Notes: generated by a model not told the origin, from the letters alone. Positions 52,681 to 61,752 are shown, counted from the stretch's first letter. The stretch: 64,000 bases of DNA from Pseudomonas phenolilytica (GCF_021432765.1 NZ_CP058908.1:450001-514000), one strand, 5' to 3'. Program-made: numbers and translations.

Positions 52681-53109
52681 CTATTCGGCGGTCAGCACCA
52701 GCACGGCTTCGATCTCGAACAGCATGCCGTCGAGCGCCAGGCGCGGCACCGGGATCAGCGTGCAGGCCGGTTTCGGCCCCGGCCCCAGTGCGCGCGCCAG
52801 CTCCTCGCCGAACACGTGCAGCCGAGCCTCGCTGTGCTCGACGATCAGAACACCGAGCTTGGCGATCTGCGCCGGCGAGCCGCCCGCCGCCTCGATGGCG
52901 ACACACAGGTTGCGCAGCGCCTGGCGCACCTGCTGGCGGAAATCGGCCGACAGGCTGCCGTCGGCCGTCTCGCCGCCCTGCCCGGCGATGAACGCCAGCC
53001 GCGCGCCGGCCGGCAACAGCGCGACGTGCGAGTAACCGTTGGGCGACGGGTCGTACAGACCCGGCGGGTTGATCAGTCGCAGCCCGCTGCGCTCGGTTTG
53101 TTCGCTCAT
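52681..53109 (-). CDS. RidA/YjgF-YER057c-UK114 family protein
   Basis: The 142-residue Rid-family protein (starts MSEQTERSGLRLINPPGLYDPSPNGYSHVALLPAG) has an IAGQGG motif and an LxxLGVLIVEHSE stretch. The usual C-terminal catalytic-pocket Arg of true RidA (in the RxAV/RVEV context) is replaced: the end reads RLALDGMLFEIEAVLVL. It may therefore be a non-deaminating Rid subgroup member, though I cannot assign the subgroup. Its ATG overlaps the CMD-family stop (ATGA), so it belongs to the ECF41-controlled operon. Confidence 0.8.
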   Translation of the reverse strand: MSEQTERSGLRLINPPGLYDPSPNGYSHVALLPAGARLAFIAGQGGETADGSLSADFRQQVRQALRNLCVAIEAAGGSPAQIAKLGVLIVEHSEARLHVFGEELARALGPGPKPACTLIPVPRLALDGMLFEIEAVLVLTAE

Positions 53110-53636
53110 GCAATATTCCTTTTGGTGGTGGGACGCAGATCGGCAAAACGCTCCAGTGCGCGGTTCATCGCGCCCTTGAGGTCGCCCGAACGGTACTGGC
53201 CGGGCTCTTGGCCGAAGGCGACGTTCAGGCGGTTCCAGCTGTTGATGGCGATGATGGCAAAGGTCAGCCGAGTGATCGCCCGCGGCGAAAAATGCGCGGT
53301 CAGCTCACCGTAGCAGCGGTCCAGGGTTTCGCCGTCGGGCAATCGGGTCACCGCCTCGGTCCAGGCCAGCGCCGCGCGTTCGGCCGGGCTGTAAACGCTG
53401 GCTTCACGCCAGGCCGACAGCAGCAGAATGCGCGGCAGCGGCGTTTCCAGCGCCAGCAGGTCTTTGCTGTGCATGTCGATGCAGTAGGCGCAGCTGTTGA
53501 GCTGCGAGGCGCGCAACTCGATCAGTGCCAGCAGCTGCGGGTCCAGGTCGGATTCGTGCAGGTAGCCGCTGATCGCGGTCAGCGCCTGCAGCGGCAGTGC
53601 GTCAGCGTGCTTGAAGTAGTCGAGGCGAACGGTCAT
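53106..53636 (-). CDS. Carboxymuconolactone decarboxylase / AhpD-type alkylhydroperoxidase-like protein
   Basis: The 176-residue helical protein has the AhpD-like redox motif SCAYCIDMHSKD (Cys49, Cys52, His56) and downstream helices typical of the CMD family. Such proteins act as peroxidases or thiol-disulfide partners. It faces the sigJ gene across 146 bases, starts with a GGAGA site and has an exact ECF41 promoter in front. CMD proteins are the commonest target genes of ECF41 sigma factors. The true substrate is unknown. Confidence 0.88.
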   Translation of the reverse strand: MTVRLDYFKHADALPLQALTAISGYLHESDLDPQLLALIELRASQLNSCAYCIDMHSKDLLALETPLPRILLLSAWREASVYSPAERAALAWTEAVTRLPDGETLDRCYGELTAHFSPRAITRLTFAIIAINSWNRLNVAFGQEPGQYRSGDLKGAMNRALERFADLRPTTKRNIA

Positions 53637-53675
53637 GGCGGTCTCCAGTCGGTTTGTCGGTAATGACCCAGCCAG

Positions 53676-53702
53676 GACGCAGCCGCGCGCAAGGTTGTGA
53701 CA
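53676..53702 (-). promoter_or_regulatory. ECF41-type promoter of the CMD-RidA operon
   Basis: On the minus strand TGTCACA is followed by exactly 16 bases and then CGTC. This equals the consensus reported for ECF41 sigma factors (TGTCACA-N16-CGTC). The -10 element lies 40 bases before the CMD-family start codon. Confidence 0.85.
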
Positions 53703-53724
53703 GCGCCGCGCCGAAAAGATCGGC

Positions 53725-53751
53725 TGTCACAGCGAGCACGACCGATCCGTC
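53725..53751 (+). promoter_or_regulatory. ECF41-type promoter of sigJ (autoregulation)
   Basis: TGTCACA, 16 bases, then CGTC on the plus strand is an exact match to the ECF41 consensus, 32 bases before the sigma-factor start. With the divergent copy 22 bases away it forms a paired control region, suggesting that the sigma factor activates both itself and the CMD-RidA operon. Confidence 0.82.
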
Positions 53752-53782
53752 CATACTGGACGGGTCATCGTGAGGAGCTGAC

Positions 53783-54661
53783 GTGCAGGACCGGACCGAT
53801 TTTTTTCAGACGCTGCGACCGAAGCTGTTCGGCCTGGCCTACCGGCTGCTGGGCAGCCGCGCCGACGCCGAGGATCTGCTGCAGGACGCCTGGCTCAAGT
53901 GGAGCGGCGCGGATGCGGCGACGATTCGCGACGCCGAGGCCTGGCTGGTCACCGTGGTGACGCGGCTGGGCATCGACCAGCTGCGCCAGCGACGCGCACG
54001 CCGCGAGGAGTACCTCGGCCCCTGGCTGCCGGAACCGCTGCTCGGCCTCGGCGACCACGAAGGCGAGCGGCTGGCCGACCTCGGCGCGGACATCTCGATG
54101 GCCTTCATGGTGCTGCTCGAACGCCTCGGCGCCGAGGAACGTGCAGCCCTGCTGCTGCGCGAGGTGCTCGAACATTCCTACGAACAGATCGCCGCGACCC
54201 TCGGCAAGAACGCGGCCGCCTGCCGGCAGATCATCAGCCGCGCACGGCGCCGGGTGCGCGAGGAGCGGCCGCGCTTCGCAGTCGATGGCGAGGCGCATCG
54301 ACGGCTGGTGGAGCGCTTCGCCGCCACGCTGCTGGAATCGGACAGCACGGCCTTCGCCGAGCTGCTCGCCGAAGACGTGAGCTGGATGGCCGACGGTGGT
54401 GGTCTGGTCTCGGCCGCCTCGAAGACGCTGCACGGCGTGCGGGCTTCGACGCGCCTGGCCCGCGGCATCGCTCGTCGCGCGGCGGGTCAATGGCAGGCAC
54501 GCGTCGCCTGGATCAATGGCGAGCCCGGCGTGCTGGTACTGCACGGCGAGCACCTCCACGCGGCGATGACGCTGGTCAGCGACGGCCGGCAGATCCGCCG
54601 CATCTATGCAGTGCTCAACCCACACAAGCTCGGACAGACGTCGCCGGACGCGGCGACCTGA
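53783..54661 (+). CDS. sigJ: ECF41-family RNA polymerase sigma factor (SigJ-like) with SnoaL-type C-terminal domain
   Basis: This 292-residue sigma factor has region 2 (LFGLAYRLLGSRADAEDLLQ), a linker with WLPEP at 81-85, and region 4 (LLLREVLEHSYEQIAATLGK). An NTF2/SnoaL-like C-terminal domain follows, carrying DGGGL at 204-208 and NPHKL at 279-283. WLPEP, DGGG and NPxKL are hallmarks of ECF41 factors, whose C-terminal domain replaces an anti-sigma factor. The start is GTG with a strong GAGGAG site. No anti-sigma gene adjoins it. The signal it senses is unknown. Confidence 0.93.
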   Translation: MQDRTDFFQTLRPKLFGLAYRLLGSRADAEDLLQDAWLKWSGADAATIRDAEAWLVTVVTRLGIDQLRQRRARREEYLGPWLPEPLLGLGDHEGERLADLGADISMAFMVLLERLGAEERAALLLREVLEHSYEQIAATLGKNAAACRQIISRARRRVREERPRFAVDGEAHRRLVERFAATLLESDSTAFAELLAEDVSWMADGGGLVSAASKTLHGVRASTRLARGIARRAAGQWQARVAWINGEPGVLVLHGEHLHAAMTLVSDGRQIRRIYAVLNPHKLGQTSPDAAT

Positions 54662-54734
54662 GCGCCTGCGCGCGGCTTGCCGCACATCGCCGCCGCGCTT
54701 ATGGTGAGCGCCCGCCTCGCTGGAACCTGCACGC

Positions 54735-55547
54735 ATGTGGTCCTTTCGCGCCTGGCAGCGCAAACGCATCCTCGCCCGCAACCCGGTGGCCCCGGAGCTG
54801 TGGCAGCAGGTGCTCGACAGCCTGCCGATTCTCGATGGCCTCGGCGACGACGAACTCGCCCGCTTGCGCGAACGTGCCGTGCTGTTCCTGCACGATAAGC
54901 GTCTGACCGCCCTGCCGGGCGTCGAGCTGCAGGCCGAGGATCGCCTGCGCCTGGCACTGCAGGCCCAGCTGCCGCTGCTGCATCTGGCCGATCTGGGCTG
55001 GTATCGCGGCTTCCACGAGATCGTCATCTATCCGGACGACTTCCTCAGCCCGCAGAAGCACCGCGACGCCGCCGGCGTCGAGCATGAGTGGGACGCCGAA
55101 CACAGCGGCGAGGCCTGGCTGCAGGGCCCGGTGATCCTCGCCTGGCCCGGCGTGCAGCAGAGCGGCGGCTGGGAGGCCTACAACCTGGTGATCCACGAGC
55201 TGGCGCACAAGCTGGACATGCTCAACGGCGACGCCAATGGCCTGCCGCCGCTGCACCGGTCCATGCGCATCGACGCCTGGGCGACGGCCATGCAGCAGGC
55301 CTACGACCAGCTGAACGCCACCCTCGACGCCGATCCGGACGCCGAAACCCCGATCGATCCCTACGCCGCGGAAAACCCGGCGGAGTTCTTCGCCGTCACC
55401 AGCGAATACTTCTTCAGCGCGCCAGACGTGCTGCACGCCGCCTTCCCCGAGGTCTACGCCCAGCTCGCCGATTTCTATCGCCAAAACCCGCTACAACGCT
55501 TGCAACGACTGCAGGCCGAACACCCGGCCTACCGGGAACCTGCCTAG
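54735..55547 (+). CDS. mtfA: MtfA-type zinc peptidase (M90 family)
   Basis: This 270-residue cytosolic protein has the zinc-binding motif [17 protein letters not shown] and the conserved [11 protein letters not shown] with a downstream metal ligand Glu. MtfA of E. coli is an aminopeptidase that also binds the repressor Mlc; whether an Mlc exists here is not visible. It is 73 bases after sigJ and 109 bases before ppa, with a TATAAT promoter for ppa in between. Confidence 0.9.
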   Translation: MWSFRAWQRKRILARNPVAPELWQQVLDSLPILDGLGDDELARLRERAVLFLHDKRLTALPGVELQAEDRLRLALQAQLPLLHLADLGWYRGFHEIVIYPDDFLSPQKHRDAAGVEHEWDAEHSGEAWLQGPVILAWPGVQQSGGWEAYNLVIHELAHKLDMLNGDANGLPPLHRSMRIDAWATAMQQAYDQLNATLDADPDAETPIDPYAAENPAEFFAVTSEYFFSAPDVLHAAFPEVYAQLADFYRQNPLQRLQRLQAEHPAYREPA

Positions 55548-55592
55548 GCCGTACGCGTCGAACCCGGCGTGCATTGCGCGCGACATTGCGCC

Positions 55593-55598
55593 TATAAT
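55593..55598 (+). promoter_or_regulatory. -10 element of the ppa promoter
   Basis: A perfect TATAAT is followed by CGCGCCC. The 17-base-upstream position has only a weak -35 (TGCATT), so the promoter may rely on the -10 and GC-rich discriminator. Transcription would start about 53 bases before ppa. Confidence 0.5.
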
Positions 55599-55656
55599 CG
55601 CGCCCACTTTTTTCCGCCCCCCCGGCCACGCTGGCCGATCACGGAGCCTTTCCTTC

Positions 55657-56184
55657 ATGAGCTACAGCAAAGTCCCGGCCGGCAAAGATCTGCCGAACGA
55701 CATCTACGTCGCCATCGAGATCCCGGCCAACCATGCGCCGATCAAGTACGAGATCGATCACGACACCGACTGCCTGTTCGTCGACCGTTTCATGGCCACC
55801 CCGATGTTCTACCCGGCCAACTACGGTTTCATCCCGCACACCCTGGCTGACGACGGCGACCCGCTGGACGTGCTGGTCGTGACCCCCTATCCGGTCGCAC
55901 CGGGCTCGGTCATCCGCTGCCGTCCGGTCGGCGTGCTGAACATGACCGACGAAGCCGGCGGTGACGCCAAGCTGATCGCCGTCCCGCACGACAAGCTGAC
56001 CCAGCTGTACAAGGACGTGAAGGAATACACCGACCTGCCGCCGCTGCTGATCGAGCAGATCAAGCACTTCTTCGAGAACTACAAGGATCTCGAGAAGGGC
56101 AAGTGGGTCAAGGTCGAAGGCTGGGAAGGCGCCGACGCAGCCCGCGCGGCAATTATCAAGGCGGCGGAGGCTTATCAGAAGTAA
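55657..56184 (+). CDS. ppa: Inorganic pyrophosphatase (family I)
   Basis: This 175-residue cytosolic enzyme hydrolyses pyrophosphate. The N-terminus [23 protein letters not shown] and the metal-binding signature ([12 protein letters not shown], with [14 protein letters not shown] upstream) are those of bacterial family I PPases. The length equals the E. coli enzyme. A clear intrinsic terminator follows the gene. Confidence 0.97.
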   Translation: MSYSKVPAGKDLPNDIYVAIEIPANHAPIKYEIDHDTDCLFVDRFMATPMFYPANYGFIPHTLADDGDPLDVLVVTPYPVAPGSVIRCRPVGVLNMTDEAGGDAKLIAVPHDKLTQLYKDVKEYTDLPPLLIEQIKHFFENYKDLEKGKWVKVEGWEGADAARAAIIKAAEAYQK

Positions 56185-56200
56185 GCCAGCGCCACCCCTG

Positions 56201-56225
56201 AAAGCCGGCCACAAGCCGGCTTTTT
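56201..56225 (+). terminator. Intrinsic terminator of ppa
   Basis: AGCCGGC and GCCGGCT form a 7-base stem with a 5-base loop, followed by a run of T (TTTTTT), 17 bases past the ppa stop. Confidence 0.9.
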
Positions 56226-56370
56226 TATTGCCTGCGAAACGCTGTGGCTCTCCGGCGGACCGGCGTCGCCGACACCTGCGCCGAAGCTGAATTGGCCCTA
56301 GACTTTTTGCGGGATTCACGCGGCTGTGCGACTCCGCTATGGTGGCACTCAACCATCACGAGGTCGCAGG

Positions 56371-57306
56371 ATGCGCCTGACACTTCTGTTGCTGCTTGGA
56401 CTGATTGTGCTCGGTTGCCAGCCGAACACCGAACCGACCCGCGTCGGCAGCAATCGCTGGCTGGGCTATGGCCCGCTCTACCTGGCCGACGATCTGCGCT
56501 GGACCGAATCCGGCGGCGTGCGCCTGGTCGAGTACCCGACGACCACCGGCGTGCTGCGCGGCTTTCGCAACGGCATGCTGGACGCCGCGCTGCTGACACT
56601 GGACGAAGTGCTATTGTTGCAAGACCGCGCGCCGGAACTCGACCTGGAAATCGTGCTGGTCGCCAACGTCTCCGCGGGTGCCGATGTGCTGTTCGCGCGT
56701 GCCCCGATCGCCTCGCTGGACGCGCTGAAGGGACAGCGCATCGGTGTCGAGAACACGGCGCTCGGCGCATTCTTCCTGGAGCGCCTGCTCGACCAGACGC
56801 AGCTGAGCATCGACGACGTGACCGTGGTCAGCCTGCCGGTGCACGAGCACGTCGGGGCTTTCCGCGAGGGCAAGGTCGATGCAGTCATCACCTTCGCCTC
56901 GGAGGGACCGGCCCTTGAGCGCCACGGCGCGCGACGGCTGTTCGACAGCCGCCAGCTACCCGGCGAGATCGTCGACGTGCTGGTGGTCGACCGCCGGCAC
57001 GTCAGCACCGAGCGGCGCCTGCAGCTCAAGGCGCTGTGGTTCACCTCGCTGCGCACCTGGCAGGAAAACCGTGCGGAAACCGATCCGCGCCTGCAGGCGC
57101 GCCTCGGGCTCAGCGCCGAGGCGATGCAGGTCACGCTGGCCGGGATGGTGATGGGCGACGCCGCGCTCAACCGCCAATGGCTCGACAGCGGCCAGCTGCT
57201 GCGCAGCATCCAGCATCTGAGCGATTATCTGAACGAGCGCGGCCTGCTCGCCAATCCGCGCCCCGCACACCAGTTGCTTGCCGAATGCCGAGGTAGGAAA
57301 TGCTGA
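56371..57306 (+). CDS. Substrate-binding lipoprotein (NMT1/THI5/SsuA-like), no ABC partner adjacent
   Basis: The 311 residues begin with a lipoprotein signal peptide ending VLGC (Cys16). A periplasmic binding fold follows, with the NMT1/TauA/SsuA-type motifs RVGSNRWLGYGPLYLADDL and LDALKGQRIGVENTALGAFF and a hinge near residue 170-190 (VGAFREGKVDAVITFA). Neither permease nor ATPase genes lie nearby. Instead the last seven bases overlap the start of a transmembrane c-di-GMP enzyme, which suggests that the protein is a sensor rather than an uptake component. The ligand is not predictable from sequence. Confidence 0.85.
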   Translation: MRLTLLLLLGLIVLGCQPNTEPTRVGSNRWLGYGPLYLADDLRWTESGGVRLVEYPTTTGVLRGFRNGMLDAALLTLDEVLLLQDRAPELDLEIVLVANVSAGADVLFARAPIASLDALKGQRIGVENTALGAFFLERLLDQTQLSIDDVTVVSLPVHEHVGAFREGKVDAVITFASEGPALERHGARRLFDSRQLPGEIVDVLVVDRRHVSTERRLQLKALWFTSLRTWQENRAETDPRLQARLGLSAEAMQVTLAGMVMGDAALNRQWLDSGQLLRSIQHLSDYLNERGLLANPRPAHQLLAECRGRKC

Positions 57307-59696
57307 CCCGCTATTCCCTGCGTCTGTCGCTACCGCTGCTGCTCGGCCTGTTCGCCCTGACGTTCACCCTGCTGCTGACTGCCTGGCACCTGCCGGGCCG
57401 CGTCGAGGAGACGCTGCAGCACTGGCGCGTCCATACCCGCCAGCACCTGGCGCTGCTGCAGAGCAGCCTCAGCGACCACCAGCGCATGGGTCGTACCGCC
57501 GAGCTGCAGACCGAGCTGGCCGATGTCGCCAGCCTGCAGGGGGTGCGCTGGGCGATGGTCATTGACCAGCAGCTGCGCGTCATCGGCAGCACCCGACTGG
57601 GGCTGGACCCGACGAAGCTGACGCTGATCGACCCGGACGCGCTCGCCGAGTATGTGCGCAGTGGTCGCGTCGGCTGGCTGGGCGATTCGTCGGCGCGGCA
57701 GCTGGTCATTTACCCGCTGGACCGTACCACCCAAACAGGCGCGCCGCTGCGCGAAGCGCTGCTGGTGGAGTTCGATTTCGCGCCGGTCGTGGCGCAAACC
57801 CGCCGCGACGGCTGGTTCTACCTGGCGCAGACGCTGAGCCTGCTGGTATTGCTCGGCCTGGCGCTCAACCTGCTCTACAACCACCTGATCACCCGCCGCC
57901 TGGCCCGCATCGACCGGGCCGCACGGACCTTCGCCCAGGATCAGCAGCCGCAGCCGCCAGCCGTCAGCGGCCAGGACGAGATCGGTCAGCTCGCCACCAC
58001 CTTCAGCCAGATGATGAACCAGCTGCACCAGCGCCGGCTCGCCCAGCAGGAAAGCGAGCAGCTGATGCGCAACCTCATCGACACGGCGCCGATCGGCATG
58101 CTGGTGGTCGACGGCGAGCTGCGCGTGCAACAGGCCAACCCGGCCGCCGCCGCCCTGTTCGACTGCGCACCGGGCGAGCTGGTGGGCAATGTTCCGGCCG
58201 ACCGTCTGCTCGAGCCGGACGCCACCGAGCGGCTGCAGCGCGCACCGGCCAACAGCGTGCTGCAGCTGACCGGGCACCGGCACGGCCAGCAGGTGCCGCT
58301 GGAAATCACCTGCACGCCGTTCCTGCGCAACGGTGAAACGCACGCGCTGGTGCTGCTGCGTGACATCGGCGACCGTCTGCGCGCCGAGCAGCGTCTGCGT
58401 TTCCTGGCGCATTTCGACCCGCTGACGCAGCTGGCCAACCGCAACTTCCTGGTCCAGCGACTCGAACAACTGCTCAGCGAGCGCGTGGCGCTGAGCCTGC
58501 TGTACCTCGATCTGGATCATTTCAAGCGCATCAACGACGCCCTCAGCCACGAGATCGGCGACCGCCTGCTGGTCCAGGTCGGCGAGCGCCTGCGCCAGCT
58601 GGCACCGGAGCCGGCACTGCTGGCGCGCACCGGCGGCGACGAGTTCATGCTGCTGCTGGAACGCAGCGACGCGCAGCAGGCCGGACAACTGGCCGAGCAT
58701 CTGATCGAAGGCTTCCAGCCGCCCATGCGCATCAACCAGTACGAGTGTTTCGTCAGCCCCAGCATCGGCATCGCCAGCAGCGACGGCCGCGGCAGTGCCA
58801 GCGAGCTGCTCAAGCAGGTCGACCTGGCGCTGTACGCCGCCAAGGATGCCGGGCGCAACTGCACGCGCTTCTTCAGCCAGGAGCTCAGCGCCGCGGCCGA
58901 GCGCCGCCGTCAGCTCGAGCAGGCGTTGCGCCGCGCGCTGGACGAGGAGCAGTTCGTGCTGCATTACCAGGCGCAGGTGAACGCCGCGGGCGAGCCCGAG
59001 GTGATGGAAGCGCTGCTGCGCTGGAATTCGCCCGAGCGCGGCCTGGTACCGCCGGGCGAATTCATCCCGGTGCTCGAAGACAGCGGGCTGATCATCGAAA
59101 CCACCCGCTGGGTGTTCCGCCAGGCCTGCCGGCAGGCGCGCCAGTGGCGCGAACAGGGTCACCAACTGCGGATCGCGGTGAACCTTTCGCCGCTCGATTT
59201 CCGTCAGGCCGATCTGGCCGGCAGCCTGCTCGCCATCCTTGCCGAGGAAGACACGCCGGCGGAACTGCTGGAACTGGAGATCACCGAGAGCGCGCTGCTG
59301 GAGGCCGACGAGCATGTGCAGCAGACCCTCACGCGCCTCAAGGCCGCCGGCCTGCCGCTGCTGCTCGACGACTTCGGCACCGGCTACGCCTCGCTGACCT
59401 ACCTGCAGCGCTTCCCCTTCGATGGCATCAAGATCGACCGCGAATTCGTCGCCGGCCTGCCCGACAGCGAGCACTCGGTGGCGCTGGTGCGCGGCATTCT
59501 GACGATGGCGGCACACCTGGGCTTGCACGTGGTCGCCGAGGGGGTGGAGAACGAGCGGCAGGCGGCGTTCCTGCGGCTGAACAACTGCCCGAGCCTGCAG
59601 GGCTACCACTACGCGCGCCCGCTGGCCGCACAGGAATGCCTGCTGGCCGGTGTCATCCCGCCGACGCCGGCGCTGTTATTGCCGCTAGACGGCTGA
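57300..59696 (+). CDS. Membrane-bound PAS-GGDEF-EAL c-di-GMP enzyme coupled to a binding lipoprotein
   Basis: The 798-residue protein has two membrane helices (about 8-27 and 178-195) around a periplasmic sensor. A HAMP segment (about 197-245) and a PAS domain (about 260-370) follow, then a GGDEF domain (GGDEF at 445-449) and an EAL domain (EAL at 570-572, DDFGTG at 690-695). Both active-site motifs are intact. No RxxD inhibitory site precedes the GGDEF, so cyclase feedback is probably absent and the net activity cannot be guessed. The ATG overlaps the upstream lipoprotein gene by seven bases. It resembles systems in which a periplasmic binding protein switches a GGDEF-EAL enzyme, such as NspS-MbaA of Vibrio. 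Confidence 0.9.
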   Translation: MLTRYSLRLSLPLLLGLFALTFTLLLTAWHLPGRVEETLQHWRVHTRQHLALLQSSLSDHQRMGRTAELQTELADVASLQGVRWAMVIDQQLRVIGSTRLGLDPTKLTLIDPDALAEYVRSGRVGWLGDSSARQLVIYPLDRTTQTGAPLREALLVEFDFAPVVAQTRRDGWFYLAQTLSLLVLLGLALNLLYNHLITRRLARIDRAARTFAQDQQPQPPAVSGQDEIGQLATTFSQMMNQLHQRRLAQQESEQLMRNLIDTAPIGMLVVDGELRVQQANPAAAALFDCAPGELVGNVPADRLLEPDATERLQRAPANSVLQLTGHRHGQQVPLEITCTPFLRNGETHALVLLRDIGDRLRAEQRLRFLAHFDPLTQLANRNFLVQRLEQLLSERVALSLLYLDLDHFKRINDALSHEIGDRLLVQVGERLRQLAPEPALLARTGGDEFMLLLERSDAQQAGQLAEHLIEGFQPPMRINQYECFVSPSIGIASSDGRGSASELLKQVDLALYAAKDAGRNCTRFFSQELSAAAERRRQLEQALRRALDEEQFVLHYQAQVNAAGEPEVMEALLRWNSPERGLVPPGEFIPVLEDSGLIIETTRWVFRQACRQARQWREQGHQLRIAVNLSPLDFRQADLAGSLLAILAEEDTPAELLELEITESALLEADEHVQQTLTRLKAAGLPLLLDDFGTGYASLTYLQRFPFDGIKIDREFVAGLPDSEHSVALVRGILTMAAHLGLHVVAEGVENERQAAFLRLNNCPSLQGYHYARPLAAQECLLAGVIPPTPALLLPLDG

Positions 59697-59769
59697 GCCG
59701 CGCCATGTGCGGCTGGCCTTGGCGCGACGGGCTGGCTACCCTGCCCGTTTTTGCCACGGACCCTGCCTC

Positions 59770-60537
59770 ATGTCGATCCTCGAGATTCTGCTGCTGGTCG
59801 CCGCCGGTTTCGCCGCAGGCGGGATGAACGCACTGGCCGGCGGCGGCACCTTCTTCTCCTTCCCGGCGCTGCTGGCCATCGGCCTGCCGCCGGTGACCGC
59901 CAACGCCACCAATGCCGTGGCGCTCTGGCCCGCCAGCCTGGCCGGCGCCTGGGCGGCACGCGCAAGTCTGCGTCCGCTCGGTCGCTACCTGCTGCCACTG
60001 TTGCTGGCCGGTCTGGCCGGCGGCCTGCTCGGCGGCCTGCTGCTGCTGGCCGGTGGCGACGACGTGTTCAGCCTGCTGATCCCCTGGCTGCTGCTCGCCG
60101 CTACCGCGCTGTTCGCCGCCAGCCCGCGACTGAGCCGCTGGCTGGCCGCGCGGCGCAAGGAAAGCGCCGTGCCACCGCATTCGCCGCTGTCGCTCGGCGC
60201 ACATAGCCTGGTGTCGATCTACGGCGGCTACTTCGGCGCCGGCATGGGCATCCTGCAGCTGGCGGCGTTCTCCATCGAGGGGCATGCGCTGGTGCGCGCC
60301 AACGCGCTGAAGAACCTGATCTCGGCGGTGATCTACAGCGTCGCCAGCCTGACCTTCATCTTCGCCGGGCGGGTCAGCTGGTTCGAACTGCTGATCCTGC
60401 TCGGCGGCGCGACGCTCGGCGGTTACGCCGGCGGGGCGCTGAGCCAGAAACTGCCGGCGAGCTGGCTGCGCGCGCTGGTGATCCTGGTCGGCAGCGGCAT
60501 GACGCTTTACTACTTCTGGGCCATCTACCTCGCTTGA
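59770..60537 (+). CDS. TSUP/TauE-SafE family membrane permease
   Basis: The 255-residue integral membrane protein has about eight helices and the TSUP double-repeat pattern: [25 protein letters not shown] near the N-terminus and [19 protein letters not shown] in the second half. The family moves sulfite, sulfoacetate or other sulfonates and organic anions, mostly outward. The substrate is not predictable here. The ATG at 59770 begins the first membrane helix; the frame upstream is without similarity. It follows the c-di-GMP enzyme by 73 bases. Confidence 0.9.
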   Translation: MSILEILLLVAAGFAAGGMNALAGGGTFFSFPALLAIGLPPVTANATNAVALWPASLAGAWAARASLRPLGRYLLPLLLAGLAGGLLGGLLLLAGGDDVFSLLIPWLLLAATALFAASPRLSRWLAARRKESAVPPHSPLSLGAHSLVSIYGGYFGAGMGILQLAAFSIEGHALVRANALKNLISAVIYSVASLTFIFAGRVSWFELLILLGGATLGGYAGGALSQKLPASWLRALVILVGSGMTLYYFWAIYLA

Positions 60538-60622
60538 GTGGATACCGGCAAACGGGTGGCTGCGACAGGGCTTCTTTGCTAATGTCGCGCCCGTTTCCGA
60601 CCCGCCGCCGACAGGTGCCCGC

Positions 60623-60865
60623 ATGGCCCGCAAGAAAGCCGCCCTCGACTTCGAACAATCCCTCGCCGAACTGCAGCAACTGGTCGAACGCCTGGAAAGC
60701 GGCGAGCTGTCGCTCGAGGACTCGCTGACCTGCTTCGAACAGGGCATCGGCCTGACCCGCGACTGCCAGGCGGCGCTGAGCCAGGCCGAACAGAAGGTGC
60801 AGATCCTGCTCGAACGCGACGGCGCGCTGCAGGAAGCGCCCTTCGAGCCGGACGCCCAAGCATGA
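60623..60865 (+). CDS. xseB: Exodeoxyribonuclease VII small subunit
   Basis: This 80-residue helical protein contains the XseB pattern [21 protein letters not shown] and [25 protein letters not shown]. It partners XseA, which is not in the window. It overlaps ispA by four bases (ATGA), the usual xseB-ispA-dxs arrangement. Confidence 0.96.
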   Translation: MARKKAALDFEQSLAELQQLVERLESGELSLEDSLTCFEQGIGLTRDCQAALSQAEQKVQILLERDGALQEAPFEPDAQA

Positions 60866-61752
60866 TCATCGTCGACTACCAGAAAGACTGTCAGCAACGC
60901 GTCGACAGCTGTCTCGAAGCGCTCTTCGCCCCCCCGCGCCCGCAACTCGAACGCCTCTACCAGGCCATGCGCTACAGCGTGATGAACGGCGGCAAGCGCG
61001 TGCGCCCGCTGCTGGTGTACGCCGCCTGCGAAGCGCTGCGCGGCGACCGCGCGACGGCCGATGGCGCCGCCTGCGCGGTCGAGCTGATCCACGCCTACTC
61101 GCTGGTGCACGACGACCTGCCGGCGATGGACGACGACGACCTGCGTCGCGGCCAGCCGACCACCCACAAGGCCTTCGACGAAGCCTGCGCGATTCTCGCC
61201 GGCGATGGCCTGCAGAGCCTGGCCTTCGAGGCGATGGCCGAGGAAAAGCACAATCCTGCCGATGCCGCGTTGCGCCTGCGCATGTTCGCCGTGCTGGCGC
61301 GTGCCGCAGGCCCGGCCGGCATGGTCGGCGGGCAGGCCATCGACCTCGGTTCGGTCGGGCTGAAACTCGATCGCGCCGCGCTGGAGCTGATGCACCGGCA
61401 CAAGACCGGCGCGCTGATCGAAGCCAGCGTGCAGCTCGGCGCACTGGCCAGCGGCCATGCCGACGCCGACAGCCTCGGCGCGCTGAGCCACTACGCCCGG
61501 TCGATTGGCCTGGCATTCCAGGTGCAGGACGACATCCTCGATGTCGAGAGCGACACCGCCACGCTCGGCAAACACCAGGGCGCCGATATCGCCCGCGACA
61601 AGCCGACCTACCCGGCGTTGCTCGGACTGGATGAGGCCAAGGCCTACGCCATCGAGCTGCGCGATCAGGCCCTGCATGCGCTGCGCCCCTTCGATATCGC
61701 CGCCGAACCGCTGCGCGAGCTGGCGCGTTTCATCGTCGAGCGCCGCAGCTGA
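60862..61752 (+). CDS. ispA: Farnesyl diphosphate synthase IspA
   Basis: IspA condenses IPP with DMAPP and GPP to FPP. The 296 residues carry the first aspartate-rich motif [14 protein letters not shown], the second motif [12 protein letters not shown], and the bacterial FPS extras ([29 protein letters not shown]). The start overlaps xseB by four bases. It feeds ubiquinone and undecaprenyl phosphate synthesis. Confidence 0.96.
   Translation: MIIVDYQKDCQQRVDSCLEALFAPPRPQLERLYQAMRYSVMNGGKRVRPLLVYAACEALRGDRATADGAACAVELIHAYSLVHDDLPAMDDDDLRRGQPTTHKAFDEACAILAGDGLQSLAFEAMAEEKHNPADAALRLRMFAVLARAAGPAGMVGGQAIDLGSVGLKLDRAALELMHRHKTGALIEASVQLGALASGHADADSLGALSHYARSIGLAFQVQDDILDVESDTATLGKHQGADIARDKPTYPALLGLDEAKAYAIELRDQALHALRPFDIAAEPLRELARFIVERRS

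Noticed and set aside
52598..53146. Apparent 183-codon N-terminal extension of PhoD
   Set aside because: The Tat signal peptide and an AAGGAG site begin at 52597. The extension overlaps the RidA-like gene in another frame and is Arg-rich nonsense.
57330..59609. Long minus-strand open frame opposite the PAS-GGDEF-EAL gene
   Set aside because: It is a GC shadow of the real gene. The translated sequence is repetitive Gln/Arg/Leu without domain features.
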